Under the pieces are notes generated by a model, which was given only the letters and a program-made list of their open reading frames with translations, did not search any database and was not told the origin of the DNA. A program made the position numbers and the translations under genes. Positions 7,305 to 18,747 of a DNA stretch of 25,395 bases are shown here, one piece after another. The stretch is from Gammaproteobacteria bacterium. Its GTDB lineage: Bacteria > Pseudomonadota > Gammaproteobacteria > Acidiferrobacterales > Acidiferrobacteraceae. The stretch covers positions 1 to 25,395 of the forward strand of contig JAPTWT010000171.1 in the NCBI GenBank assembly GCA_028064935.1. The letters are read 5' to 3'. Positions within the stretch are counted from its first letter, which is position 1. Each line of letters begins with the position of its first letter.

Positions 7305-7907
7305 TCAAGGTGTCGTCGCGCGCGCCTGATAGCGTGCATGGAGGGTACGCACACCCTCCGCCAAGGCTTGCAGCGATCCGGCGTTTTCGAGGATATCGTC
7401 CGCGAGCGCGCGCCGCACGGCGGGCGATGCCTGGATGGCCAGCAGCCGCTCTATACTGATCGCATCGAGCCCCCGCTCCTGCAGCCTGCGCCGCTGTACC
7501 GAAGGCTCGGCGTCGATGACGAGGACGCGATCGATCCACGGGGGGCGCCCGGTCTCGGCAAGCAGCGGGATCACGAGCACGGCATAGGGCCGCGCGCCTC
7601 TGGACCTGCCCCTCATGAGTTCCTGGATCGGGGGATGCAGGATGGCCTCCAGGGTCTTACGTGCGCGGGGGTCGGAGAACACGCGCTCACGCAGTCGCGG
7701 GCGCAAGATGCGTCCCTCGCTATCGGCGATCTGGTCGTCCCCGAAGGCCGTGCGCACGGCGGCATTGGCGGCTTGCCCCGGCTCCAGAAGTTCATGGGCG
7801 ATCTGATCGGCATCTACGACCACCGCACCGCATTCAGCGAAGACCTGCGCGGCGGCCGACTTGCCGGCACCTGCGCCGCCGGTCAGCGCAACACGGTAAC
7901 TAGCCAT
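7305..7907 (-). CDS. coaE: Dephospho-CoA kinase
   Basis: A 200-residue P-loop kinase that phosphorylates the 3'-hydroxyl of dephospho-CoA, the last step of coenzyme A synthesis in the cytosol. It shows Walker A GGAGAGKS at residues 10-17, the CoaE pattern VVDADQIAHELLEPGQ, an RPRLRERVFSD segment and a QRRRLQERGL lid region. Start MASYRVALTGG at 7907 is chosen because it gives the normal short N-terminus before the P-loop; upstream codons in the frame lie within pilD. It overlaps the end of pilD by 8 bp, the usual pilD-coaE arrangement of gammaproteobacteria. It converges with the ACT gene across only 16 bp, with no proper terminator in between. Confidence 0.95.
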   Translation of the reverse strand: MASYRVALTGGAGAGKSAAAQVFAECGAVVVDADQIAHELLEPGQAANAAVRTAFGDDQIADSEGRILRPRLRERVFSDPRARKTLEAILHPPIQELMRGRSRGARPYAVLVIPLLAETGRPPWIDRVLVIDAEPSVQRRRLQERGLDAISIERLLAIQASPAVRRALADDILENAGSLQALAEGVRTLHARYQARATTP

Positions 7908-8766
7908 GGGTGCTGCGCAGGTACAGGGTCGTGAGCGGCCAGCCATAAAAGAGGGCAAGCCAGATGGCGGCACACAGAAACGGACCGAAGGGCATGGGGG
8001 TGGCGCGTGTCTGGCGCCCGCTCACGATCAACGCGCCCCCGTAGAGGGCGCCGGTCAGGGAGGCGAACAGCAGCACGAGCGGCAGCATCGGCCAGCCAAG
8101 CCACGCCCCGCCGAGGGCAAACAGCTTGAAGTCGCCGCGGCCCATGCCTTCCTTGCCGGTGATCAGACGGAATATATGAAAGACCAGCCAGAGAAACACA
8201 TAGGCACCGGCAGCGCCAACGACCGCCGAGTCGAGCGATGCATAAAGGCCGGCGCGATTGACGAGCAGTCCGAGCCAGAGGAACGGCAGGGTGATGGTGT
8301 CGGGCAAGATCTGCTCGCGCATGTCGATGAAGGTCAATGCGATGAGTGCGGCGGTGAGCGCAAAGGCGAACCCGCCACGTGGCGTCAGCCCAAAGTGCGC
8401 GACAGATACGATGGCGGCGAGCGTCGTCAGGGCCTCTATCAGGATGTATTGGCGCGGGATGGGTGCCCGGCAATGGCGGCAGCGTCCGCGCAGCAGCAGG
8501 TATCCAAAGAGCGGGATGTTGTCCCGGATCTTGAGGGGCGCATGGCATTGCGGACAGTGGGACGCGGGCCAGGCGATGTTGAAGGTCTCGGCGACGTCGG
8601 TCGCCGGCAGCGCCAGGGCCTCGCGACAGTCGCGTTCCCACTCGCGCTTGAGGATGATCGGCAGGCGATAGACGAGCATGCTGAGAAAGCTTCCAATAAC
8701 AGCGCCCGTGACGGCCACGAACAGATAGCCTGCGACAGGGTCGGAGGCGAGCGGGATACCATTCAT
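7900..8766 (-). CDS. pilD: Type IV prepilin peptidase / N-methyltransferase
   Basis: A 288-residue polytopic inner-membrane aspartic protease that cleaves the leader of prepilins and methylates the new N-terminus. After the first hydrophobic segment (GAVIGSFLSMLVYRLP) comes the cytoplasmic zinc-binding loop with CPQC and CRHC. The two catalytic aspartates lie in FIDMREQILPD and GMGRGDFK. Several further hydrophobic helices follow. ATG 8766 (MNGIPLASD) gives a standard N-terminus; GTG 8811 and ATG 8799 are possible but weaker. It overlaps coaE and lies 270 bp after pilB, with no pilC between them. Confidence 0.93.
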   Translation of the reverse strand: MNGIPLASDPVAGYLFVAVTGAVIGSFLSMLVYRLPIILKREWERDCREALALPATDVAETFNIAWPASHCPQCHAPLKIRDNIPLFGYLLLRGRCRHCRAPIPRQYILIEALTTLAAIVSVAHFGLTPRGGFAFALTAALIALTFIDMREQILPDTITLPFLWLGLLVNRAGLYASLDSAVVGAAGAYVFLWLVFHIFRLITGKEGMGRGDFKLFALGGAWLGWPMLPLVLLFASLTGALYGGALIVSGRQTRATPMPFGPFLCAAIWLALFYGWPLTTLYLRSTHG

Positions 8767-8811
8767 GGGTGGCGCACCGCCCTTGCTCGGTAAGCGCATG
8801 CGGCGCGCCAC

Positions 8812-9036
8812 TTTTTAACCGCCGGACCGGCCTTTGGAGACACCGTACTTCCTATATTACCGTGAGGCCGCATGGATGAGTCTCCGTGAAGCGGGAATCG
8901 CGATCGTAAGGCCAGAAATCCCCTGGTCTTCAGGGGGAGGATGTCGACGAACGGTTACCGCGCATGGCCCGGGGCGCGCCGGCAATCCCTGAGTCCGCTT
9001 CAGACATGCCGGGTCATGGGTGGCCGTCGTGTCTTG
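8812..9036. other. pilB-pilD gap where pilC is expected
   Basis: This 225-bp stretch has no credible gene in any frame and no remnant that I can recognise as PilC. It includes a CCCCTG / CAGGGG hairpin at 8920-8936 which, read on the minus strand, is followed by ATTTCT and could be a weak terminator for pilB. Confidence 0.5.
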
Positions 9037-10764
9037 TCATTCGTTGGTCACGCGCTCCACTTCCTCGAGGCTCGTGATGCCGTCGCGCACCTTTTTCAGG
9101 CCCGATTGACGCAGGTCCGAGACCCCGTCTTTTTGCGCCTGCTCGGCGATGTCGTTGGCGTTGCCGCCGTTCATGATGATCTGGCCGATCGCCGGGCTTA
9201 CCGGCATGACCTGATAGATGCCGACGCGCCCCTTGTAGCCGCCGTTGCATTGGTCGCAGCCCCCTGGGCCGAAGATCTTCAGGCCGGGGATGTCTTCCGC
9301 GCGAAAGCCCGCCCGGCGCAGGACTGGTTCCGGGAGTTCCAGGGGTTTGCGACAGTGCACGCACAGTCGCCGCGCCAGGCGCTGGGCGATGATGAGATTG
9401 ACCGCCGAGGCGATATTGAAGGGGGGCACGCCCATGTTCACGAGCCGCCCGAGGGTCTGGGGCGCATCATTCGTATGCAAAGTCGAGATCACCATATGTC
9501 CGGTCTGCGCGGCCTTGATCGCGATCTCTGCGGTCTCGAGATCGCGGATCTCGCCGACCATGATGATATCGGGGTCCTGGCGCAGAAAGGCGCGCAGTGC
9601 GGTGGCGAAGGTCAGCTTGGCGCGTTCGTTGATGTTGACCTGATTGATGCCGGCAAGATTGATCTCGACCGGGTCTTCGGCGGTCGAAATATTGCGATCC
9701 GGGGTGTTTAGGATATTGAGTGCGGTATACAGGGTTACGGTCTTGCCGCTGCCGGTCGGTCCGGTGACAAGGACCATGCCATAGGGCCGCTCGATTGCCT
9801 CCAGGTAGATGGCCTTCTGGTCGGACTCGAACCCGAGCTTGTCGACGCCCAGCGAGGCCGATGCCGGATCGAGCAGACGCATCACGACCTTTTCGCCAAA
9901 CAGCGTCGGCAGGGTACTCACCCGGAAATCGATCGCGCGCGTCTTTGATACACGGATCTTCATGCGTCCGTCCTGCGGAATGCGGCGCTCGGATATGTCG
10001 AGTCGCGCCAGAATTTTGACGCGCGCGGCGATGCGCGCCGCGAGCGCGATCGGCGGGGCGGCGACCTCCTGCAAGACACCGTCGGTCCGGAACCGGACCC
10101 GGTAAGTCCGCTCGTAGGGCTCTATGTGGATGTCCGAGGCCCCACGGTTGATGGCGTCGAGCAGGATCTTGTTGACGAAGCGGACGATGGGCTTGTCATT
10201 GATGTCACTTTCGGCGACGGCATCGGCGGGTTCGGCGCCGTCCCCGCCCGCATCGATGCCCTCCAGGGATTCGCTTACCGCCATGTCGGCCAGTGAATCG
10301 CCGGGGTCGCTGAGATTGCGGTCTATGAGTTGTCCGAGCTTACCTTCTTCGACGAGCAGGGGCTCGGGGAGCAGTCCTGTGTTGAACTTGATCTCGTCTA
10401 AGGCCGTCAGATTGGTGGGATCGGCCACGGCCACGAACAGGCGATTCCCGCGCTTGAAGATCGGCAGCACGCGGTGGCGCCTTATGAGTTTGGCGTCGAC
10501 GAGCTTGATCGGAAAGGTCTCGCTGTCGAAGGCGCTGATGTCAAGTAGCGGGATACCGAATTCCTCGGAGGCGGCCTTGGCGATGGTCAGGGCGTCGAGC
10601 TTCTTGCTCTCCACGAGCCGCGTCACGAATGAGACCTTATTGGTCTGCGATTCGGCATTCAGGCGCTCGACCTCAGCCGGCGTCAACAGCTGGTCGCGCA
10701 CGAGGCGCGCCGCAAGCCCTGTCAACAACACGCCGTCATTTACCATCGGATGGACTGTCGCCAT
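9037..10764 (-). CDS. pilB: Type IV pilus assembly (extension) ATPase
   Basis: A PilB/GspE-family hexameric ATPase of about 575 residues that powers pilus extension at the inner membrane. The N-terminal domain (GLAARLVRDQLLTPAEVERL) is of the PilB type. The ATPase core has Walker A GPTGSGKT, the Asp box (STAEDPVEI), Walker B DPDIIMVGEIRD and the His box ISTLHTND. The family's zinc-binding cysteines follow (CVHC and CDQC). The start is uncertain: the frame is open upstream to TTG 10821, but ATG 10764 (MATVHPMVNDG) is preceded by AAGG and by a -10-like TATGAT on the minus strand at 10795-10790. ATG 10746 would most resemble Pseudomonas PilB. It is divergent from rubrerythrin. Confidence 0.93.
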   Translation of the reverse strand: MATVHPMVNDGVLLTGLAARLVRDQLLTPAEVERLNAESQTNKVSFVTRLVESKKLDALTIAKAASEEFGIPLLDISAFDSETFPIKLVDAKLIRRHRVLPIFKRGNRLFVAVADPTNLTALDEIKFNTGLLPEPLLVEEGKLGQLIDRNLSDPGDSLADMAVSESLEGIDAGGDGAEPADAVAESDINDKPIVRFVNKILLDAINRGASDIHIEPYERTYRVRFRTDGVLQEVAAPPIALAARIAARVKILARLDISERRIPQDGRMKIRVSKTRAIDFRVSTLPTLFGEKVVMRLLDPASASLGVDKLGFESDQKAIYLEAIERPYGMVLVTGPTGSGKTVTLYTALNILNTPDRNISTAEDPVEINLAGINQVNINERAKLTFATALRAFLRQDPDIIMVGEIRDLETAEIAIKAAQTGHMVISTLHTNDAPQTLGRLVNMGVPPFNIASAVNLIIAQRLARRLCVHCRKPLELPEPVLRRAGFRAEDIPGLKIFGPGGCDQCNGGYKGRVGIYQVMPVSPAIGQIIMNGGNANDIAEQAQKDGVSDLRQSGLKKVRDGITSLEEVERVTNE

Positions 10765-10876
10765 GGATACAGATTCGACCTTGCCCGGTATCATATGGAG
10801 ATGGCTATCTATAGTAGTCAACTTGGCGTACTTAGCCAGTCCTGTTTATCGGACCGGCCGCCCTTGACCGGACGCC

Positions 10877-10885
10877 TGGTATAAT
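10877..10885 (+). promoter_or_regulatory. Extended -10 promoter of the rubrerythrin operon
   Basis: TGGTATAAT is a perfect -10 hexamer (10880-10885) with the extended TGn motif. No good -35 is present at 17 bp, as is usual for extended -10 promoters. The start codon is about 40 bp downstream. Confidence 0.7.
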
Positions 10886-10902
10886 TTAGACTAATTCTAA
10901 AT
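10884..10902 (+). promoter_or_regulatory. PerR/Fur-type operator overlapping the rubrerythrin promoter
   Basis: ATTTAGACTAATTCTAAAT has perfect 7-bp arms around 5 bp. Its core, TTAGACTAATTCTAA at 10886-10900, fits the 7-1-7 PerR box (TTATAATNATTATAA type) with only one asymmetrical pair. It starts within the -10 element and extends to the predicted start point, ideal for repression. PerR control of rubrerythrin is known in other bacteria; the regulator gene is not in this window. Confidence 0.65.
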
Positions 10903-10925
10903 CCACACCCACACGGAGTACGACG

Positions 10926-11345
10926 ATGAACCTGAAAGGTACCAAAACCCACGATAATCTCAAGGCCGCGTTCGCCGGCGAGTCGCAGGCCAACCGCCGC
11001 TATCTCTATTTCGCCGCCAAGGCCGACGTTGAGGGCTACAATGACGTATCGGCGGTGTTTCGTTCCACCGCAGAAGGGGAAACGGGTCATGCCCACGGCC
11101 ATCTCGAGTACATGGAGGCGGTCGGCGATCCGGCCACCGATCTGCCGATCGGCAGCACCGCCAACAACCTGAAGGCGGCCATTGCCGGCGAGACCCACGA
11201 GTACACGGACATGTATCCGGGTATGGCCAAGACCGCGCGTAGCGAGGGTTTCGACGAGATCGCTGACTGGTTCGAGACGCTCGCCAAGGCCGAGCGCTCG
11301 CACGCCAACCGGTTCCAAAAGGCGCTCGACGGCCTCGGTAAGTAG
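10926..11345 (+). CDS. Rubrerythrin-type diiron protein (erythrin domain only)
   Basis: A 139-residue ferritin-like four-helix protein, expected to reduce hydrogen peroxide in the cytosol at a non-haem diiron centre. Likely iron ligands are E19, E52-x-x-H55, E89 or E92 and E123-x-x-H126. The C-terminal rubredoxin domain of classical rubrerythrin is absent, so an external electron donor is needed; the Fe-S protein encoded next is a reasonable candidate, by context only. GGAG at 10915-10918 sets the start. It is first in a run with the GlpC-like, EncFtn-like and DUF3501 genes and sits behind a PerR-like box, which suggests induction by peroxide or metal shortage. Confidence 0.9.
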   Translation: MNLKGTKTHDNLKAAFAGESQANRRYLYFAAKADVEGYNDVSAVFRSTAEGETGHAHGHLEYMEAVGDPATDLPIGSTANNLKAAIAGETHEYTDMYPGMAKTARSEGFDEIADWFETLAKAERSHANRFQKALDGLGK

Positions 11346-11371
11346 GCCCTTACAATAGGCTATGCGCGAAG

Positions 11372-11401
11372 CGGGCCGGCATTGTCGGCCCGTCTTCTTT
11401 C
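11372..11401 (+). terminator. Hairpin after the rubrerythrin gene
   Basis: CGGGCCG at 11372-11378 pairs with CGGCCCG at 11386-11392 around a 7-nt loop and is followed by TCTTCTTTC. It lies between rubrerythrin and the GlpC-like gene, so it may act as an attenuator that makes rubrerythrin more abundant than the downstream products. Confidence 0.65.
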
Positions 11402-11417
11402 TGGGAGGAGGGGGGAG

Positions 11418-12767
11418 ATGGAAAAAGAATCGGACAAGGCCGTGGTCAATCGTGAGGGGAATCTCGAGGCCCCGACACGCCACCCCATTGCCTGGCGTGA
11501 TCCGCTCTTTACCGATCCCACCGCCCTCGACGCCGAATTGACCCGGGTTTTTGATATCTGTCACGGTTGCCGCCGATGCTTCAATCTCTGTCAGGCGTTC
11601 CCTACGCTCTTTGACCTCATAGACAACTCCGCGGACATGGAGATTAAGGGCGTCGACCATGCCGATTACGCAAAGGTCGTCGATCAGTGTTATCTGTGCG
11701 ACATGTGCTACATGACGAAATGTCCGTACGTGCCGCCGCATCCCTGGAATGTGGATTTTCCGCACCTCATGCTGCGCGCCAAGACCGCGAAGTTCCGCGC
11801 GGGTAAGACGCGCCTGCGCGATCGTGTCCTGACCAGCACCGATGCGGTCGGGAGACTCGCGGGTATCCCGGTTGTCGCGCAGGTGGTCAACGCCGCCAAC
11901 CGCAACGGTGCAGCGCGCGCCCTGTTGCAGTCCGCGCTCGGTGTGGACGCGCGCGCGCGGCTGCCGGCCTATCACAGCCGCACCTTCCATAAGAGCTGGC
12001 AATCCGCGTCCTTGACCCCCGAACCGACCCCCGAGACGCGGGGGCGCGTGATCGTTTTCGCGACATGCTTTGGCAACTACAACGAACCCGACCTTGTCAC
12101 CGATCTCGCGCGCGTGCTGGAGCACAATGGGATCGGCGTGCACCTCTACGCCTCGGAACGGTGTTGCGGCATGCCGAAGCTCGAGGTGGGCGACCTCGAA
12201 GGCGTCGCCGCCCTGAAGGAGGCGAACATCGCGGGGCTTGCCGCGTTGGTCGACGAGGGCTACGATATCGTTGCGCCGGTGCCGTCTTGCGTGCTCATGT
12301 TCAAGCAGGAGCTCCCGCTTCTGTTTCCCGACGACGCGGCGGTGGCCAAGGTCCAAAAGGCCATGTTCGATCCCTTCGAGTACCTGCTCCTGCGCCACAA
12401 GGCCGGACGCATGAGGACGGATTTTCCCAATCCGCTCGGCAAGATCGCCTATCATGTCCCCTGCCATCAGCGTGTGCAGAACATCGGTCTAAAGACCCGC
12501 GATCTCCTCATGATGGTCCCGGGGACTACGATCGAGGTGATAGAGCGCTGTTCGGGGCATGACGGGACCTACGGCGTGAAGACGGAATTCTACGAGGACG
12601 CGGTCAAGATCGGACGCCCGGTGGTGACGCGCATCCGCGCGGCCGGCGCGGATCACTTCATGAGTGATTGCCCGATAGCCGGCCACCACCTCGCTCAGGG
12701 CCTAGGCGCGCAGGCCGCGCCGGTCTCGCGTTACGCGCTGCTGCGCCGTGCTTACGGCATCGATTGA
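11418..12767 (+). CDS. GlpC-like (Fe-S) protein with two CCG domains
   Basis: A 449-residue soluble redox protein. Two [4Fe-4S] motifs lie near the N-terminus (CHGCRRCFNLC, then CYLCDMCYMTKCP). Two cysteine-rich CCG-type domains of the heterodisulfide reductase / GlpC class follow, with clusters around ERCCGMPK and, later, PCHQRVQN with RCSGHDG. Such proteins relay electrons between a flavoprotein or quinone and a partner. In many genomes a member sits beside rubrerythrin and DUF3501, as here, which suggests an electron supply to the peroxidase; that role is inferred. ATG 11418 is chosen because a strong GGAGGAGG-type site precedes it; the frame is open upstream but runs into the terminator hairpin. 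Confidence 0.85.
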   Translation: MEKESDKAVVNREGNLEAPTRHPIAWRDPLFTDPTALDAELTRVFDICHGCRRCFNLCQAFPTLFDLIDNSADMEIKGVDHADYAKVVDQCYLCDMCYMTKCPYVPPHPWNVDFPHLMLRAKTAKFRAGKTRLRDRVLTSTDAVGRLAGIPVVAQVVNAANRNGAARALLQSALGVDARARLPAYHSRTFHKSWQSASLTPEPTPETRGRVIVFATCFGNYNEPDLVTDLARVLEHNGIGVHLYASERCCGMPKLEVGDLEGVAALKEANIAGLAALVDEGYDIVAPVPSCVLMFKQELPLLFPDDAAVAKVQKAMFDPFEYLLLRHKAGRMRTDFPNPLGKIAYHVPCHQRVQNIGLKTRDLLMMVPGTTIEVIERCSGHDGTYGVKTEFYEDAVKIGRPVVTRIRAAGADHFMSDCPIAGHHLAQGLGAQAAPVSRYALLRRAYGID

Positions 12768-12800
12768 GGAATATCCACCCAAGGCAAGGAGAGCAAAGGT

Positions 12801-13097
12801 ATGGCACACGAAGACTTGCATGAAACGGCATCGGAGCTTACGGAAGCGACCCGCGAGATGCACAGGGCGATCATTTCGCTCATGGAGGAATTGGAGGCCA
12901 TCGACTGGTATCAGCAGCGGGTGGATGCCTGTCGGGATGCGGAGCTGCGCGGGGTCCTAGCCCACAACCGCGACGAGGAGAAGGAGCATGCGGCCATGGC
13001 GCTCGAGTGGATCCGACGTCATGATCCGGTATTCGATCGCGAGTTGCGCAAGTACCTCTTCAAGGACGGCAGCATCGTCGCCAAGGAGCATGGCTAA
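12801..13097 (+). CDS. EncFtn-like (encapsulated-ferritin family) protein lacking a targeting tail
   Basis: A 98-residue two-helix ferritin-like protein matching the encapsulin-associated ferritin (EncFtn) family. The hallmark region MEELEAIDWYQQRVDAC and the second-helix motif EEKEHAAMALEWIRR carry the Glu, Trp, Tyr, Glu and His residues of the ferroxidase site, which forms across a dimer. The protein ends soon after the domain (KYLFKDGSIVAKEHG) with no recognisable encapsulin-targeting tail, and no encapsulin shell gene is near. It may oxidise or store ferrous iron without a shell, or ride with another partner. AAGGAGAG at 12786-12793 precedes the ATG by seven bases. Placement with rubrerythrin links iron handling to peroxide defence. 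Confidence 0.8.
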   Translation: MAHEDLHETASELTEATREMHRAIISLMEELEAIDWYQQRVDACRDAELRGVLAHNRDEEKEHAAMALEWIRRHDPVFDRELRKYLFKDGSIVAKEHG

Positions 13098-13119
13098 ACC
13101 GGCTGAACGCGAGGGTTTT

Positions 13120-15592
<2,473 letters not shown>

Positions 15593-15593
<1 letters not shown>

Positions 15594-17800
15594 TGGCGCA
15601 GACCGAACTCCTGAGCGAGCACATGCCGGTCGTGGCGTTCACCGAGAAGGCCTACCTCGACTACTCGATGTACGTCATCCTGGATCGCGCCCTGCCCCAT
15701 ATCGGCGATGGCTTGAAGCCTGTGCAGCGGCGCATCATCTATGCGATGTCCGAGCTCGCGCTCGCCGCCGGTGCCAAATTCAAGAAGTCGGCGCGCACCG
15801 TCGGCGATTGCCTCGGCAAGTTCCATCCCCACGGCGATACCGCCTGCTATGAGGCCATGGTGCTCATGGCCCAGCCCTTCAGTTACCGCTATCCGCTCGT
15901 GGATGGCCAGGGCAACTGGGGGTCACCGGACGACCCCAAGTCGTTCGCGGCGATGCGCTATACGGAGGCGCGCCTGTCGCGGTTCGCCGAGATGCTGCTA
16001 GCCGAGCTCGGTCAGGGTACTGTCGACTGGGTACCGAATTTCGATGGCACGCTGGAGGAGCCGCGCGTCCTGCCCGCGCGCCTGCCGCATGTCCTGCTAA
16101 ACGGCGCCGCCGGTATCGCCGTCGGCATGGCCACCGATATCCCGCCGCACAATGCGCGCGAGATTGCCGCGGCCTGTGTACGGCTTTTGGAGGATCCCAA
16201 GGCATCCGTCGAGGCGCTTTGCGAGCATGTGCTGGGACCTGATTACCCGACCGGCGCCGAGATCGTGACGCCACGCGAAGACATCGTCGCCTTCTATCGG
16301 AGCGGGAGCGGTTCCGTGCGTGCCCGTGCCGTCTGGGAGCAGGAAGATGGCGCCATCGTCGTCACCGCCTTGCCCTACCAGGCGTCGGGGTCCCGCATAC
16401 TGGAACAGATCGCCGAGCAGATGCGCAACAAGAAGTTGCCGATGGTGGAGGATTTGCGCGATGAATCCGACCACGAGAATCCGACCCGGCTGGTCATCGT
16501 TCCGCGCTCGAATCGCGTGGATGTCGAGGCGCTCATGGGTCATCTGTTTGCGACCACGGATCTTGAGAAGAGCTATCGCGTCAATCTGAACCTCATAGGG
16601 TCGGACGGGCGGCCGCGCGTCTATGGCCTGCGGGAACTGCTCTCGGAGTGGCTCGCATTCCGTGTGGACACGGTCCGCAAAAGGCTCGTCTTTCGCCTCG
16701 ATAAGATCAACGAGCGCCTGCACATCCTCGAGGGATTACTCACGATCTTCGACCACCTCGACGAGGTCATACGTCTCATTCGCACTGAGGACGAGCCCCG
16801 TGAGGCGCTCATGACACGGTTCTCCCTGAGCGAGCGCCAGGCCGACGCAGTTCTCGAGATACGCCTGCGTCAGCTCGCGAGACTCGAGGAGATCAAGCTC
16901 AAAGAGGAGCGTGACCGGCTGTCTCAGGAGCGCGCCGGCCTAGAGCGCCTGCTCGGCTCGCAGGCGCGATTGAGGCGTTTCGTGAAAGATGAGATCGTGC
17001 GCGACGCCAAGGACTATGGTGACGAACGCCGTTCGCCGCTGCGGGAGCGGCCTGTGGCACGTCCGATCGCGCTGGGTGATCTGGCCGCCGAACCCGTGAC
17101 CGTGGTGCTCTCGGCCAATGGCTGGGTACGTCAGGCGCGCGGCCACGAGATCGATGGCGCGGCGCTGTCGTATCGCACGGGTGACAGCTTCCGTCAGGCG
17201 GCGCGCGGCCGCAGCACACAACCGGCGATCTTTCTCGACAGCGCCGGACGCAGTTATGCGGTGCTCGCGCACAAGCTGCCCTCGGCGCGGGGCTTTGGGG
17301 AGCCGCTGTCAAAGACCTTGGAGCCGGGGGCCGGGGTGACGTTCCAGGGCGTGTTGATGGGTGAGGACAGCGACGAGGCGCTGTTGGTGGCCGACAGCGG
17401 TCAGGGTTTCAAGGTCCCTCTCGCCGATCTTCAGACACGCGCCAAGGCCGGCAAGGCGGTCGTGCGGCTCGAGGCCGGGGCATCGCTTCTGAGGCCCGTG
17501 CTGGTGGCGAGGGGCGGCTGGGTGGCATGCGCCACGGCAAGCCACCTGTTGGTGCTGGCCGAGGCCGATCTTCCGGTGATGCCCAAGGGCCGTGGCGTGA
17601 GGCTTCTGGACGCACATGGGGAGAAGGTGATCGCCGTGGCCTCGGGCACTGCCGCGCAGTCGCTCGTGCTGATAGGGGCGCGTCGGTCGCTTGCGCTTAC
17701 CCCCGCCGATCGGCGCCGTTTCCAGGGGGCGCGCGCGACGCGTGGCAAGGCCCTGCCGGAGGCCGCGCGCGGGCTGATCGATCTGTCTTGCACGCCGTGA
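15593..17800 (+). CDS. parC: DNA topoisomerase IV subunit A
   Basis: A 735-residue DNA-cleaving subunit of topoisomerase IV. The winged-helix region has [17 protein letters not shown] and the quinolone-target region [20 protein letters not shown]. The active-site tyrosine lies in [10 protein letters not shown], and a C-terminal beta-pinwheel region follows. At the position of E. coli Ser80 there is Thr, while the Glu84 equivalent is kept; this is a conservative natural variant rather than evidence of resistance. The gene overlaps parE at its start and truA at its end, so the three are probably one translational unit. Confidence 0.95.
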
Positions 17801-18594
17801 CCCGCTGGGCGCTCGGTGTCGAGTACGACGGCGCGCGGTTTTGCGGCTGGCAGAGTCAGGTCGGTGTCGCGACCGTGCAGGATACCCTCGAGCAGGCGCT
17901 CGCAAAGGTGGCCTGCACGCCGATACGGGTAGTCGCCGCCGGCAGGACCGACACCGGGGTGCATGCGCTGGGCCAGGTGGTGCATTTCGACAGCGATGCC
18001 GAGCGCCGCCCCGAGGCCTTCGTGCGTGGCACCAATGCCCACCTCGGCTGCGACGTCGCGGTGTTGTGGGCGCGCGTGGTGCCCGACGACTTCCACGCCC
18101 GGTTCTCGGCGCGCGCCCGCCGCTACCGCTACGTCTGGTTGAACCGGCGGGCACGCCCGGCCTTGTTTCGCGATCAGCTGAGTTTCGATTATCGGCCGCT
18201 CGATGCCGCGCGCATGGAGGCGGCCGCCGCGGCGCTGATCGGCCGCCACGATTTCAGCGCGTTTCGGGCTGCGCAGTGCCAGGCCAAAACCCCCGTGCGC
18301 ACCGTTCATTCCCTGACCATCGAGCGCCGCGGGCCGCTTGTCGTCATGGTGATCTGCGCCGACGCCTTTCTCCACCACATGGTCCGCAACATCGCCGGTG
18401 TGCTGGCGGCGATCGGCGCGGGCGAGCGTCCGGTGGCATGGGCGGCCGAGGTGCTGGCCGCCCGCGAGCGGGCCATGGCCGGCATTACTGCCCCCCCGCA
18501 CGGCCTCTATCTCGAGGCCGTCGAGTACCCCGAACGCTACGACATCCCCGTGTCCCGGGGCGCGGTCGGCGCGGGGCTGCCCCTGAACGGCTGA
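17797..18594 (+). CDS. truA: tRNA pseudouridine(38-40) synthase
   Basis: A 265-residue TruA enzyme that converts uridines 38-40 of the tRNA anticodon arm to pseudouridine. It has the N-terminal [13 protein letters not shown], the catalytic aspartate in [17 protein letters not shown], the [14 protein letters not shown] block and [13 protein letters not shown] near the C-terminus. GTG 17797 overlaps the parC stop (GTGA) and gives the normal N-terminus ([11 protein letters not shown]); the in-frame TTG at 17788 is less likely. It is last in the run starting with rubrerythrin, followed by two large hairpins. Confidence 0.95.
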   Translation: MTRWALGVEYDGARFCGWQSQVGVATVQDTLEQALAKVACTPIRVVAAGRTDTGVHALGQVVHFDSDAERRPEAFVRGTNAHLGCDVAVLWARVVPDDFHARFSARARRYRYVWLNRRARPALFRDQLSFDYRPLDAARMEAAAAALIGRHDFSAFRAAQCQAKTPVRTVHSLTIERRGPLVVMVICADAFLHHMVRNIAGVLAAIGAGERPVAWAAEVLAARERAMAGITAPPHGLYLEAVEYPERYDIPVSRGAVGAGLPLNG

Positions 18595-18599
18595 GCCTC

Positions 18600-18627
18600 G
18601 GCCCCGGTCGTGGGGCGACCAGGGGCC
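18600..18627 (+). terminator. Strong hairpin just after truA
   Basis: GGCCCCGGTCG (18600-18610) pairs with CGACC and GGGGCC (18616-18627) around a 5-nt loop, with one bulged A. This makes an 11-bp GC-rich stem 6 bp after the truA stop. No T-tract follows, so it is either a weak terminator or an mRNA-stabilising 3' end. Confidence 0.5.
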
Positions 18628-18654
18628 AGGGTGAGGGATGAGGTAATGACCGCC

Positions 18655-18689
18655 GTGACCGCGGGCCTGACCGTAGGGCCCGTGGTCAC
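18655..18689 (+). repeat. 13-bp inverted repeat between truA and arsR
   Basis: GTGACCGCGGGCC (18655-18667) and GGCCCGTGGTCAC (18677-18689) form a 13-bp stem with a single G-T wobble and a 9-nt loop. No T-tract follows. It may end truA transcription together with the preceding hairpin, or be a protein-binding site ahead of arsR. Confidence 0.5.
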
Positions 18690-18705
18690 GCTCGATCGGG
18701 CTATA

Positions 18706-18741
18706 TATTCTTGCGCATATATATAGAATATGGAATATAAT
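18706..18741 (+). promoter_or_regulatory. arsR: arsR promoter / operator region
   Basis: TATTCT at 18706-18711 and AGAATA at 18725-18730 are inverted 6-bp arms, 13 bp apart, in an AT-rich island that is rare in this genome; this suits an ArsR/SmtB dimer. TATAAT at 18736-18741 is a perfect -10 only 6 bp before ATG 18748, so the arsR message may be leaderless. TTGCGC at 18711-18716 could be a -35 at a long 19-bp spacing. Confidence 0.45.
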
Positions 18742-18747
18742 AGGCGC

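Noticed and set aside
10818..12467. 549-codon open frame on the minus strand
   Set aside because: It is antisense to rubrerythrin and the GlpC-like gene and crosses their promoter and terminator; a shadow of GC-rich codon use.
15820..15860. Thr at the quinolone-target position of ParC as a resistance mutation
   Set aside because: Thr keeps the hydroxyl of Ser and the following Glu is intact; it is better seen as natural variation.
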